From Rhynchopus euleeides (taxonomy: Eukaryota > Euglenozoa > Diplonemea > Diplonemida > Diplonemidae): a DNA stretch of 64,000 bases. The stretch lies in contig OY723293.1 in the NCBI GenBank assembly GCA_963210315.1, forward strand, positions 186,001-250,000, given 5' to 3'. Position 1 is the first letter of the stretch. The number at the start of each line of letters is the position of its first letter. Below are positions 33,001 through 45,200 of the stretch, piece after piece. A program made the translations under genes and the position numbers. The notes beneath the pieces are model-generated. The model was given only the letters and a program-made list of their open reading frames with translations. It searched no databases and had not been told where the DNA came from.

Positions 33001-34876
33001 CAATGACCTCCCTGCCTATCAGCTCGCCCGTTTCGTCGTCCAGGATCGGGGCGAGGGGTATCGACCCTTCGCTCAGCAGCTCCCCGAGGTCGTCCTCCCC
33101 CCCGCTGCTGAAGGATTCGTTGCGCCTTGGGGAGCGCCGAGATGCGAACTTCTTCGCTTTACAGAGCTGCAGCGAGTACACACTCGGGATACTGAAAAGG
33201 CTTCCAAAAGACGAACAACTCGAGGCGTGGCTGCCCTTCGACAGGGCACGCCGCGTCCGCTGCGTCCCACGCGGGCCACCGAGGCTCGCCGAGCTTCCGA
33301 AGGAATGACTGAGGTGCGCCGACGGCGACATCTCCCGAGTGAGGACCGGGGCCTTCTCTGCTGGGTTCTCCACAGACTCCGTGACGTAGAATATTGTGAC
33401 GGGGCGGTCGCGACCCTTCACCAGCACCTCGCCTGCTGGGGCAAACGCGATGGCCGTTTCAGATCGTGCCGTTGAGCTGGCGGCTACTGCAGTGTCCGCA
33501 TCGCTGATGACCTCTGCCTTCTTCGGGTCGCAGCGCCCCATGAGACGGGCGGCGAGGTTGACGCCATCCCCCAGCACGGTGTACTCCTTCCGCTGGTCAC
33601 CCCCCGTCAGACCACAGAAGACATTTGCACGGGCCACGCCGATGGACGGCGGGGCAGTCTCCTGCGCGAGCTTCTTCGCAATCTTCGCAGAGAACATCAC
33701 GGAGCGCGTTGCGTCATCCTCATGGGTGTACCCAGGGATGCCGAATAGGCAGATGGCGATGATGCCTTTGTCATCCGTCACCACTTTGTTGAGCACGCCT
33801 TGCACACGCCGCAAGGCCTTCTGGATGATGCGCACCGATTTGTGCAGCATTTGGTGCTTCATAGCATTGCTCGTGTCCCCGAAGTCACCGAGCTTCACAA
33901 AAACAGTGCTGACCGTCCGGAGCTGCCCCTCCGCTGCAGACAGGTTCAGCATGGTGTCGAAGAGGAACCCTGCAACAGCTTCGCGCGATGCCAATATAGC
34001 CCTCCGCTTCCACCGGTTCGGGGTTTCCGGCCTCTCGAGCCTGTCGGGTGCCGAGCCTGACCTGGGGTGGTAAGGGAAACCCTCCGCAAGCTCAAATTCG
34101 CCGCACTTCACATAGTCCTGCTCCCCGATATCCGTCACGGCGGACCCCGGGACCAGCCCCTTCAGCTGCAGCAGAGGAGAGACGAGCCTGACTAACGCCA
34201 TGTCTGCGAAGAACTCCCCGCTGGACCCCATGTTTGCGGCTGCGCCTGCGAACTCAATCGGCTTCCCGATGACAACGTACTTCCAACGCCCCAGCTGGGA
34301 GGAGCAGGCACCACCGACGATGTGATTTGTCACCTCGCCCGCAGACCCCCCGATGTGCAGAGTGAGGGTGAACTCCTCCAGCATGTCTGTCTGCGTGTTT
34401 CTGACGGTGAAACAGCAGCGCCCTGCCTCGGTCAGAAGGGACATCCCGCAGAGCATCGCCAGGGAAGCGCTGCGCTCCGACACGGAGTCCCAACGGGCGA
34501 GCAGGGCATCGCCGCTGAAAAGAAGCACATCCCCTTCGTGCCGCACCACCACGTCGACAATCTGCGAGAAGTAGATATTGAGGTGCTCCGTCAGCACTTC
34601 GGAACCCGTGTTGTTTGACATGCTCTGCAGCCTGTTGGCGACATCGCTGAACCCCTTCACGTCGACAAAAAGGAAGCACGAAGACGTGGTGGTGAAGCCA
34701 GCCTCAATGCCCAGCATGTCGTCGACATTGGACAGCGCAAGCAGAAGCTCATCGGGGACGAAGACATGGAGTGACTCGAGGTTATTTGTGATCGTCACCC
34801 TCCGTGTCGAGTGGCTCGAAGGCGTAGACTCGCTGCGATGGCTCATCGCCTGAAAGGAAGGCCCAGACAGGACCAA
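30059..34876 (-). CDS. Soluble-type (ADCY10-like) adenylyl cyclase, about 1,521 aa, two exons
   Basis: This should make cAMP from ATP; family members respond to bicarbonate and calcium. Exons: 34876-30449 and 30196-30059, intron GTATGC...CTGCAG, phase 0. Domain order is that of mammalian sAC. The first class III cyclase domain (about 60-270) has metal aspartates in LFVDVKGFSDV and FSGDALLARW. The second, degenerate domain (about 310-510) has YTVLGDGVNLAARLM. A STAND/AAA-type NTPase follows, with Walker A LDGLHQVGKSRLL near 645 and Walker B LFLLADDIDEVD near 765. The rest is a long helical, TPR-like C-terminus. A CAG|GCGATGAGC acceptor-like site just before the second Met (34846) leaves open an upstream exon. 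There is no membrane anchor. The next gene upstream is a PKA regulatory subunit. Confidence 0.85.
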
Positions 34877-36266
34877 GACCTAGAGAGCCGTTCCGGGCAT
34901 TGGGAGATTCCTGGCGATGGTGGTGCGGTGAGGGTGTACCTAACACATGGCTGGTTCGAGCAACAGACAATATGCGCCCCACGCAAAGCAGCGCATCCCG
35001 CAAATCGTGGGTTCGTAGGCGGGGGGGGGGGGGGTAAAGAGTAGAATGCAGAATTGATGGAGGCGGAGGGCCGGAGGGTCTTGCGGACTGGAGGGGCTGC
35101 TTTTGAATTTCAGAGGAACGCACCGGAAACAGAATCACCGAACCCAAATGGTTCCGAACAAACCCCCCCACCACCCCCCAGATGCGCGAGGGGTGGTGTC
35201 GTGTGTGTGTTGTGTAAATATGACTTCAAGGGAAAGATCCGATGGCTCGTCGATCGCGAGAACACGGCACGCCTGCTCGCGTGGTGGCCTCAAATAATGT
35301 ACTAATTCCCGAGTGGAAGCCGTGCCCCCTCATGTTGGGGGAGAAATGGGGCACATTAGGGATAGTCGTCACTGTATGTATCACCGCGGCCCCGCTCTTT
35401 TGGGCCAGACCAACAGAAAAAGGGAGCGACAAATAGGCAATGCCACCGTGCAGTCAGAAGAACATGCAAGGGTGGCCCTCTCATACGGGATAGGGACACG
35501 AATCGTGCTCGCTAAACCTAGGAAAGAAGAAGTGGCTGTTTTCGTTGAACACAAGCCAAAAGCGTAGCAACCGTTGTCCTTCTTCCTTAATGATGCGTCG
35601 ACGCTTCCACCCGGGGTGTCACGTCGGTAACTTCGCTTCACCTTCGAAGGGTATAGTTTGCGTTGACGCTTCCACCACCCTCGAGCCTGACGCGGATGTG
35701 GGGTGTGGGGCACATGCAACACGAGATAGCGAGACACACAGAAAAGGAACAGGATCGTCGGAAGCACTCCTACACTTTTGCGGCATCATAATGTGCTGAA
35801 AAAAAATCTCGTTTGGGTACAAATGTCACTCCAGTACAGCCCCTTGATCGTATTTTGTTTGTGATGCGTCGACGCTTCCACACACAAAACATCAACGCCT
35901 GTGATGGGGGTGGTGCGCGGGGCACGTTTGGCTGTGGTGCCGTGACATTGTCTGCACACACAAGTGTGCGTAAAAGTGTCACTGCGCTTTGTTCGGCACT
36001 TTTTGCTTTGGTTTCTTTTTTGCGTTGACGCTTCCACACTCACACTCCTGCTGATGATGGTGTCGTGAGTGAGGAGCACAAGGGCACGAACAAGCACGCG
36101 ACACTTTCCGCCCACATCGAAGTGTGCTGAAAAAATGAAAACGCTCAAAATCGACCAGATTTTGTGCGACACACCCCCCCTGATAGATGTGGGGGCGCAT
36201 GAATCTTCTGACCTGCGCAGCTCACCAACACCAACAGGCCCCACCCCGAACCCAAACGCGACAACT
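34877..36266. other. Intergenic region between cyclase and PKA-R genes, with dispersed motifs
   Basis: No gene supported. GCGT(C/T)GACGCTTCCAC occurs near 35595, 35660, 35865 and 36025, twice close to a GTGCTGAAAAAA motif. A G run lies at 35020-35034. It must include the cyclase promoter. Confidence 0.55.
35974..36136. repeat. Dispersed 162-bp repeat, copy Y
   Basis: Near-identical to 22141-22302, differing by one indel each in the GTT(T)CGG and TTTTTTGCG runs and a GATGATG/GATGGTG change. Confidence 0.9.
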
Positions 36267-39200
36267 CTACAGCGGCTCACATGATATCATTGTCCTGTTG
36301 AACGGTACATGGGGAGAAGATCGCTTTTTGGAGCTCGGCGATGCCGCATCGTCTATGTTATCGAGCAGCGCCCCCAGCTCCGAGTCGGACTGCTCCGCAC
36401 GCATGAGGGGCGACTCACCCCCCGGGACCTCCATGTAGCGGGTTGTCTCCATGCGGAGCTCCGAGAGGGAGCCCAAATAGTTGTCGAACTCCTTGCGCCT
36501 GAGCAGCACCAGGTGTGTCTTCTCCAGCGCCACAACGGTGGCCTTCCGGGGCTGGCAGTACAGCAGGGCAAGCTCGCCGAAGTAATCGTCAGGCCCCAAC
36601 TGGCACACCTCGCCGTTGGCTTCAGTCTGGACCGACACACAGCCAGCCTCGATCATAAAGAATGTATCGCCAGTCGATCCCTCCTGGCACACCACCTCGC
36701 CCGGCTCAGCCTCGTAGGGGTCCAGCATGTCAGCGATGCGTGCCTTCTCATAGGGGGACAGCGAGCTGAGGATGGAGATGTTGTCCAGGAACCCCATGTA
36801 CCTCTCCCGCTTCTTGCAGGTCATGGTGAGGAACATCCCACGGTAGGTGTCGCGGTCCAGCACCCAGCACAGCTGTGGTGGGGTGTGTGTGTGTGTTTCA
36901 GTTTCAGACCAGTTTTTCGAGGTAACTTGGAGACATGAATCAGGGCTGCACTTTCAAGGATTAGCCACAATCTACGCCCCCTGGAGGGGGATCCGTTGCG
37001 TTCATGTGTGTGTGTGTGCAAAGAAGGCTACTCTCTGTGTGTGGAGGCTGCCGGCAGGGTTCGCTCGACCTGCACTAAACACACACGTGAGTATATTTAT
37101 ATTAGTGTAGACACACACCGAGCACTTGTGATCCCCACTGTCGCACACACACATGAAAGGGAAACGTGGGTGCGTTGTGGGTGTGATGGGCAGATTCGAA
37201 GGTGCGGTTCTTTGACCCCCAACCCAAACAGTCTGTGTTGTTGAAACAAAGCAATGCGCTGTGCATTGGCCTGCCTTGGATGCCAGCATGCCGAGCGCAG
37301 GGGGATGTGGCGCCAGGACGTGGACGGATACAAACATACTGTGTCGGTGACAGTGCGAACTGTCGCAGCGCGCTGTGTACCGTACATGAGTGCCAGCTCC
37401 CCAAACGAGTCGCCCTCTCCGAGGAACATCACAGGCTGTTGTGGCGGGTGGGTGGGTGGGATGCGGTGTACTGTTTCATAGTTAGAAAATGTCACGCCGA
37501 TGATTTATTATTCTAATCGCCAGATTCAGCCCCTACTGGGGGGGGCTAAATAGAAGACCCCCCCCCTTCTAATAGGCGTATAAACGCTTTTTTTGGGGGG
37601 TTTTCAAAAACCCAAAATTTTGGGCAATTTTTGCAGTGGGTGGCCAAATACAAGGGGGTGGCCGAATACAAGGGGGGGGGGGGGGGGGGGGGGAGGGTCT
37701 TGTATTCGGCGGTCCGTGATTTTTCCAAATTTTGGTGAATTTTGCTCCAGGCGACCTCGTGGAATCGCGATTTTCGCCTTCCATTGCACTATTCGGAATC
37801 CGTGCGGATCGTGGTGGGGTCATTTTGTGGGTGGAGGTGCCAAGTTTCACCCATGAAATGTGGGCCTGGTTTGGCTCCTGATAATGGGAGGATATTCCCA
37901 GGAGTCAGCCACCTGTGAGGACCCCCACACTGGTGTCCAAAATCCTGTTCTTTTGAATGTTTGGATTCCGTGCGAATCGCAGTGGGGTCATTTTGACCAT
38001 GGGGTGTCTGTTAGGACTGGAAAAACAGGCTGAAAATTTGAAAATTGGCCAAATTTCACGGACCGCCGAATACAAGACCCCCCCCCTTGTATTCGGCCTA
38101 GAATTTTCTGGATTTCGAATTTCCAGACCCCCCCCTTCTATTCGGCCACCCCCTTCTATTTAGCCCCCCCCAGTAGCCCCCTCGTTACTTCCGCAGCCCA
38201 TTATTTCAAACGCCATTGGGGGTCTTCGCTAGCCGGTGCAAAAAAGTGCAGGCTGGTGCAGGGCAAAATGGGCCGAAAATGGGCCAAATCGGAGGCAAAA
38301 AAAAGGGCGGGGAGTTGGGTGGCCCCTAGCTGGGAGCACGCATTTGGACCCAAAAAATAATGTCGAGCGGTCCCTGTGCATTGTTCAGCCCTCACAGGAC
38401 GAGAAGGCACGGCGGGGCCCGTGTCACGGGTAAACATTGAGATCAACCTGTCATCCTGGGCCAAGCCAAGATGGGAGCTGGCCGCCTGGGGCAATGCAGG
38501 AGCAACGGCTAGTGCTCGTGCTGGCACGAAGCGGAGCCAGGCAGTGCTGTCCCGAGAACGGGCCGAGCCAGACAGTGCTGTCCCAAGGGTGGGCCGAGCC
38601 AGACAGTGATGTCCCGAGAATGGGCCGAGCCAGGCAGTGCTGTCCCAAGGGTGGGCCGAGCCAGACAGTGCTGTCCCGAGAACGGGCCGAGCTAGGCAGT
38701 GCTGTCCCGAGAATGGGCCGAGCCACGCAGTCCTGTCCAGAGGGTGGGCCGAGCCAGGCAGTGATGTCCCGAGGGTGGGCCGACATCACATCCGGTCTCG
38801 GCCCGCTGTCTGGACCGCAGCAACAAGAAATCTGCGCTGCATGCACAGGAGCAGGGGGACTTGGCCCGTCCGCACTCCGACATTGCACCGCGCTGCCCCA
38901 GCGCTCCAGATCACAAGGCCCCCTGTGCCGCAGGAGGTGGAGACGTCGCACACCAGCAGGATGACGTCGCAGACCAGTTCACCACCCCCAACAGTAGGTC
39001 ACACTCCGCCTCGCCTGTAGGCCGTCTACTGTATGCAGGAGTCTGCGTGTGTTGATAAAGACACACACGCCCGGCACACCTGATTCTATGGGCAGCGCTC
39101 GTAACTCTCTCGGCGCCAAGTCGAAGCTGAGCAAGATTTGGTTGGACGGTGCAAATATAGCTAGCCTTGCGGGCTCGCTAAGACACTCTCCGAGCTAGCT

Positions 39201-42200
39201 ACATGAACACAACATTGCACATCGCACGGTTTCGAAGGATGGGTACGCGATGCGGGTTTAGGTCTTGTGCTAATGTTACACACAGCAAGATCCCTGACGG
39301 AGGGGATCGATGGAGGCACTGAGGAGATCATGACTGGGAAGGGGTCCTGCATCGAACCCCCTCTGAGTGGAGCAAACACTCGGTACTCCGGGCGCCACGT
39401 TCTGCTCGGCTGGACATCACCCCGAGGTCGTGGCCACGGCCCCCGACCACTCACTGCGGGGAGCTTCCCGTCCAGACAGTGTCTGGACATCACTCCTGGG
39501 CTCGACCCACTGGGCCGAGCCGACGAGTCGTGTCCAGACACTGGGCCGAGCCCAGGAGTGCTGTCCAGACCCTGGGCCGAGCCAGGGAGTGGTGTCCAGA
39601 CACTGGGCCGAGCCCAGGAGTGCTGTCCAGACACTGGGCCGAGCTCAGGAGTGCTGTCCAGTCCCTGGGCCGAGCCAGGGAGTGGTGTCCAGACACTGGG
39701 CCGAGCCCAGGAGTGGTGTCCAGACCCTGGGCCGAGCCCAGGAGTGCTGTCCAGACACTGACGATGTCCTGCCTCATACCCGCCATGCCCGCAATGCACT
39801 TCCGGATCACATGGTTGTGGATTTCTAGCGCCTTCCGCATTCCCTCGAAAGACTTCTCCAAGCAGAGGGTCGAGGCCTGCACGTCTGTGACCACGAGTGT
39901 CGTGATCTTCGTCTCTGTGGAGTAGTCATCGAAGAGCAGCGCCTGCTGGCTGTCTTCGTTCAGCATCCTACGACTAGGCCGGCTATGGGCCGATCTCGCC
40001 CGTACTGGGCCGGACATGGGCCGATCTCGGCAGTACTGGGCCGGCTATGGGCCGATCTCGCACGTACTGGGCCGGCTATGGGCCGATCTCGCCCGTACTG
40101 GGCCGGACATGGGCCGATCTCGGCAGTGCTGGGCCGGCTACGGGCCGATCTCGCACGTACTGGGCCGGACATGGGCCGATCTCGGCAGTACTGGGCCGGC
40201 TATGGGCCGATCTCGGCAGTGCTGGGCCGGCTATGGGCCGATCTCGCCCGTACTGGGACGGACATGGGCCGATCTCGGCACTGCTGGGCCGGCTACGGGC
40301 CGATCTCGGCCGTACTGGGCCGGACATGGGCCGATCTCGGCCGTACTGGGCCGGCTATGGGCCAATCTCGCCCGTACTGGGCCGGCTATGGGCCGATCTC
40401 GGCAGTGCTGGGCCGGCTATGGGCCGATCTCGCCCGTACTGGGCCGGACATGGGCCGATCTCGGCACTGCTGGGCCGGCTACGGGCCGATCTCGCCCGTA
40501 CTGGGCCGGACATGGGCCGATCTCGCCCGTACTGGGCCGGCTATGGGCCGATCTCGCCCGTACTGGGCCGGCTATGGGCCGATCTCGGCAGTGCTGGGCC
40601 GGCTATGGGCCGATCTCGCCCGTACTGGGCCGGACATGGGCCGATCTCGGCACTGCTGGGCCGGCTACGGGCCGATCTCGGCCGTACTGGGCCGGACATG
40701 GGCCGATCTCGCCCGTACTGGGCCGGCTATGGGCCGATCTCGGCAGTGCTGGGCCGGCTATGGGCCGATCTCGCCCGTACTGGGCCGGACATGGGCCGAT
40801 CTCGGCAGTGCTGGGCCGGCTATGGGCCGATCTCGCCCGTACTGGGCCGGACATGGGCCGATCTCGCCCGTACTGGGCCGGCTATGGGCCGATCTCGGCA
40901 GTGCTGGGCCGGCTATGGGCCGATCTCGCCCGTACTGGGCCGGCTATGGGCCGATCTCGGCAGTGCTGGGCCGGACATGGGCCGATCTCGGCAGTGCTGG
41001 GCCGGCTATGGGCCGATCTCGCCCGTACTGGGCCGGCTATGGGCCGATCTCGGCAGTGCTGGGCCGGACATGGGCCGATCTCGGCAGTGCTGGGCCGGCT
41101 ATGGGCCGATCTCGGCCGTACTGGGCCGGACATGGGCCGATCTCGCCCGTACTGGGCCGGCTATGGGCCGATCTCGGCAGTGCTGGGCCGGACATGGGCC
41201 GATCTCGGCAGTGCTGGGCCGGCTATGGGCCGATCTCGCCCGTACTGGGCCGGCTATGGGCCGATCTCGGCAGTGCTGGGCCGGACATGGGCCGATCTCG
41301 GCACTGCTGGGCCGGCTACGGGCCGATCTCGGCCGTACTGGGCCGGACATGGGCCGATCTCGCCCGTACTGGGCCGGCTATGGGCCGATCTCGGCAGTGC
41401 TGGGCCGGCTATGGGCCGATCTCGCCCGTACTGGGCCGGCTATGGGCCGATCTCGGCAGTGCTGGGCCGGCTATGGGCCGATCTCGGCAGTGCTGGGCCG
41501 GACATGGGCCGATCTCGGCAGTGCTGGGCCGGCTATGGGCCGATCTCGCCCGTACTGGGCCGGCTATGGGCCGATCTCGGCAGTGCTGGGCCGGACATGG
41601 GCCGATCTCGGCAGTGCTGGGCCGGCTATGGGCCGATCTCGGCAGTGCTGGGCCGGCTATGGGCCGATCTCGCCCGTACTGGGCCGGCTATGGGCCGATC
41701 TCGGCAGTGCTGGGCCGGCTATGGGCCGATCTCGCCCGTACTGGGCCGGCTATGGGCCGATCTCGGCAGTGCTGGGCCGGACATGGGCCGATCTCGGCAG
41801 TGCTGGGCCGGCTATGGGCCGATCTCGGCAGTGCTGGGCCGGACATGGGCCGATCTCGGCAGTGCTGGGCCGGCTATGGGCCGATCTCGCCCGTACTGGG
41901 CCGGACATGGGCCGATCTCGGCACTGCTGGGCCGGCTACGGGCCGATCTCGCCCGTACTGGGCCGGACATGGGCCGATCTCGCCCGTACTGGGCCGGCTA
42001 TGGGCCGATCTCGCCCGTACTGGGCCGGCTATGGGCCGATCTCGGCAGTGCTGGGCCGGCTATGGGCCGATCTCGCCCGTACTGGGCCGGACATGGGCCG
42101 ATCTCGGCACTGCTGGGCCGGCTACGGGCCGATCTCGGCCGTACTGGGCCGGACATGGGCCGATCTCGCCCGTACTGGGCCGGCTATGGGCCGATCTCGG

Positions 42201-45200
42201 CAGTGCTGGGCCGGCTATGGGCCGATCTCGCCCGTACTGGGCCGGACATGGGCCGATCTCGGCAGTGCTGGGCCGGCTACGGGCCGATCTCGGCCGTACT
42301 GGGCCGGACATGGGCCGATCTCGCCCGTACTGGGCCGGCTATGGGCCGATCTCGGCAGTGCTGGGCCGGCTATGGGCCGATCTCGCCCGTACTGGGCCGG
42401 CTATGGGCCGATCTCGGCAGTGCTGGGCCGGACATGGGCCGATCTCGGCAGTGCTGGGCCGGCTATGGGCCGATCTCGCCCGTACTGGGCCGGCTATGGG
42501 CCGATCTCGGCAGTGCTGGGCCGGACATGGGCCGATCTCGGCAGTGCTGGGCCGGCTATGGGCCGATCTCGGCCGTACTGGGCCGGACATGGGCCGATCT
42601 CGCCCGTACTGGGCCGGCTATGGGCCGATCTCGGCAGTGCTGGGCCGGACATGGGCCGATCTCGGCAGTGCTGGGCCGGCTATGGGCCGATCTCGCCCGT
42701 ACTGGGCCGGCTATGGGCCGATCTCGGCAGTGCTGGGCCGGACATGGGCCGATCTCGGCACTGCTGGGCCGGCTACGGGCCGATCTCGGCCGTACTGGGC
42801 CGGACATGGGCCGATCTCGCCCGTACTGGGCCGGCTATGGGCCGATCTCGGCAGTGCTGGGCCGGCTATGGGCCGATCTCGCCCGTACTGGGCCGGCTAT
42901 GGGCCGATCTCGGCAGTGCTGGGCCGGCTATGGGCCGATCTCGGCAGTGCTGGGCCGGACATGGGCCGATCTCGGCAGTGCTGGGCCGGCTATGGGCCGA
43001 TCTCGCCCGTACTGGGCCGGCTATGGGCCGATCTCGGCAGTGCTGGGCCGGACATGGGCCGATCTCGGCAGTGCTGGGCCGGCTATGGGCCGATCTCGGC
43101 AGTGCTGGGCCGGCTATGGGCCGATCTCGCCCGTACTGGGCCGGCTATGGGCCGATCTCGGCAGTGCTGGGCCGGCTATGGGCCGATCTCGCCCGTACTG
43201 GGCCGGCTATGGGCCGATCTCGGCAGTGCTGGGCCGGACATGGGCCGATCTCGGCAGTGCTGGGCCGGCTATGGGCCGATCTCGGCAGTGCTGGGCCGGA
43301 CATGGGCCGATCTCGGCAGTGCTGGGCCGGCTATGGGCCGATCTCGCCCGTACTGGGCCGGCTATGGGCCGATCTCGGCAGTGCTGGGCCGGACATGGGC
43401 CGATCTCGGCAGTGCTGGGCCGGCTATGGGCCGATCTCGGCAGTGCTGGGCCGGCTATGGGCCGATCTCGCCCGTACTGGGCCGGCTATGGGCCGATCTC
43501 GGCAGTGCTGGGCCGGCTATGGGCCGATCTCGGCAGTGCTGGGCCGGACATGGGCCGATCTCGGCAGTGCTGGGCCGGCTATGGGCCGATCTCGCCCGTA
43601 CTGGGCCGGCTATGGGCCGATCTCGGCAGTGCTGGGCCGGACATGGGCCGATCTCGGCAGTGCTGGGCAGGCTATGGGCCGATCTCGGCAGTGCTGGGCC
43701 GGCTATGGGCCGATCTCGCCCGTACTGGGCCGGCTATGGGCCGATCTCGGCAGTGCTGGGCCGGCTATGGGCCGATCTCGCCCGTACTGGGCCGGCTATG
43801 GGCCGATCTCGGCAGTGCTGGGCCGGACATGGGCCGATCTCGGCAGTGCTGGGCCGGCTATGGGCCGATCTCGGCAGTGCTGGGCCGGACATGGGCCGAT
43901 CTCGGCAGTGCTGGGCCGGCTATGGGCCGATCTCGCCCGTACTGGGCCGGACATGGGCCGATCTCGGCAGTGCTGGGCCGGCTATGGGCCGATCTCGCAC
44001 GTACTGGGCCGGACATGGGCCGATCTCGGCAGTGCTGGGCCGGCTATGGGCCGATCTCGCCCGTACTGGGCCGGGTCCAGGAGTGGTGTCCAGACCCTGG
44101 GCCGACCCAGGCTGTGGGTGGTGCATTTTGGTGCATTTTCCGTCGGTTTAGGTGAAAATTGTCGAATTTTGTCGAAATTTGACGACAGGTGACGAACAGC
44201 GAGAATCCCCGAAAAACCGGTTTTTAATTCATTTTGGGGGGGGGGTCTTCGCTGACGAAGTTTTAGTCGAAGACCCCTGTCGTCGTCGTCAGAACACTGC
44301 CGTCTTCGGTGAAAAACCCCCTGAAACAGCCGTTTTCCTAATTATGTGACGAACGACGAAGTTTGTCGAAGTTTGTCGACCAGCGAAGACCCCCATTGGC
44401 ACAAATGGCAGCACTACATACATCCGGATCATCGTCATCTTCTTCATCACACACGAACACCTCACACTGGCCCGTCTCGATGATGAAATAGGAGTCCCCC
44501 TCGTCACCCTGCTGGATAATCGTATGGTCGGCCGGAAAACTCTCTTCTTGCAGCGAGTTGAAGAGGGCGAGCCTGTCGCGGGAATCGAGCGGTTTGAACA
44601 GGATGTTGTTTTTGACAATCTCTGTGAGGCGCTTCACTTGCCCGGCAGTCTTCTCGTGACGGATCCCCGTCCCGAGGGTATACACATCCCCCACGTTGCA
44701 CTGCGTCTCCGACGACACCCCACGCCTCCGCAGCTGCTTCTTCAGGAGGCAGTCAGAACCCAGATGGTTGTTCGCGTCCTCTTCAGCCACGTCGAGATGC
44801 CCTTCGGCGAGCCGCCTCGCTGCCTCCCGATCGCCCAACACCTCCCGCATGGTCTCGGTGTCCAGCAGGCAGTGCCGCAGGCTCGCCATATTGATCGGGG
44901 GGAACACATACTCATTCAGCGACTCCTGCAGCTGGTTGGACGGCTCCGATCGGATCCGGTCCTCATACAGCCCGAGGATGTCGTACATCTGCATCACGAT
45001 GTGCTTCTCCTCCCGGCGGAACCTCTCATTCTCGTCGTACTTCTCGCTGGCTAACACCAGGGCCTGCTTCAGAAGGTGCAGCAGGACAGGTTTGCGCTTT
45101 GCACCCCCTTTCCCAGGGGTAGGGTGGCCCCTTGAGGAGTCGTCACTCCTATGGGGAGAAGCAGCAACGACGTTGCTTGAGGAGCTTTTCGACAGCGGCT

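Noticed and set aside
39780-39967. Cassette exon of the PKA regulatory subunit
   Set aside because: Length 188 nt would shift the frame between two phase-0 exons, and the content is a cyclase domain that would interrupt a nucleotide-binding fold.
39985-44192. Three overlapping frames of about 1,380 codons encoding a 31-residue repeat
   Set aside because: They arise because the 31-bp satellite has no stop codon on the plus strand and 31 is not a multiple of 3. All three frames are open equally, which argues against coding.
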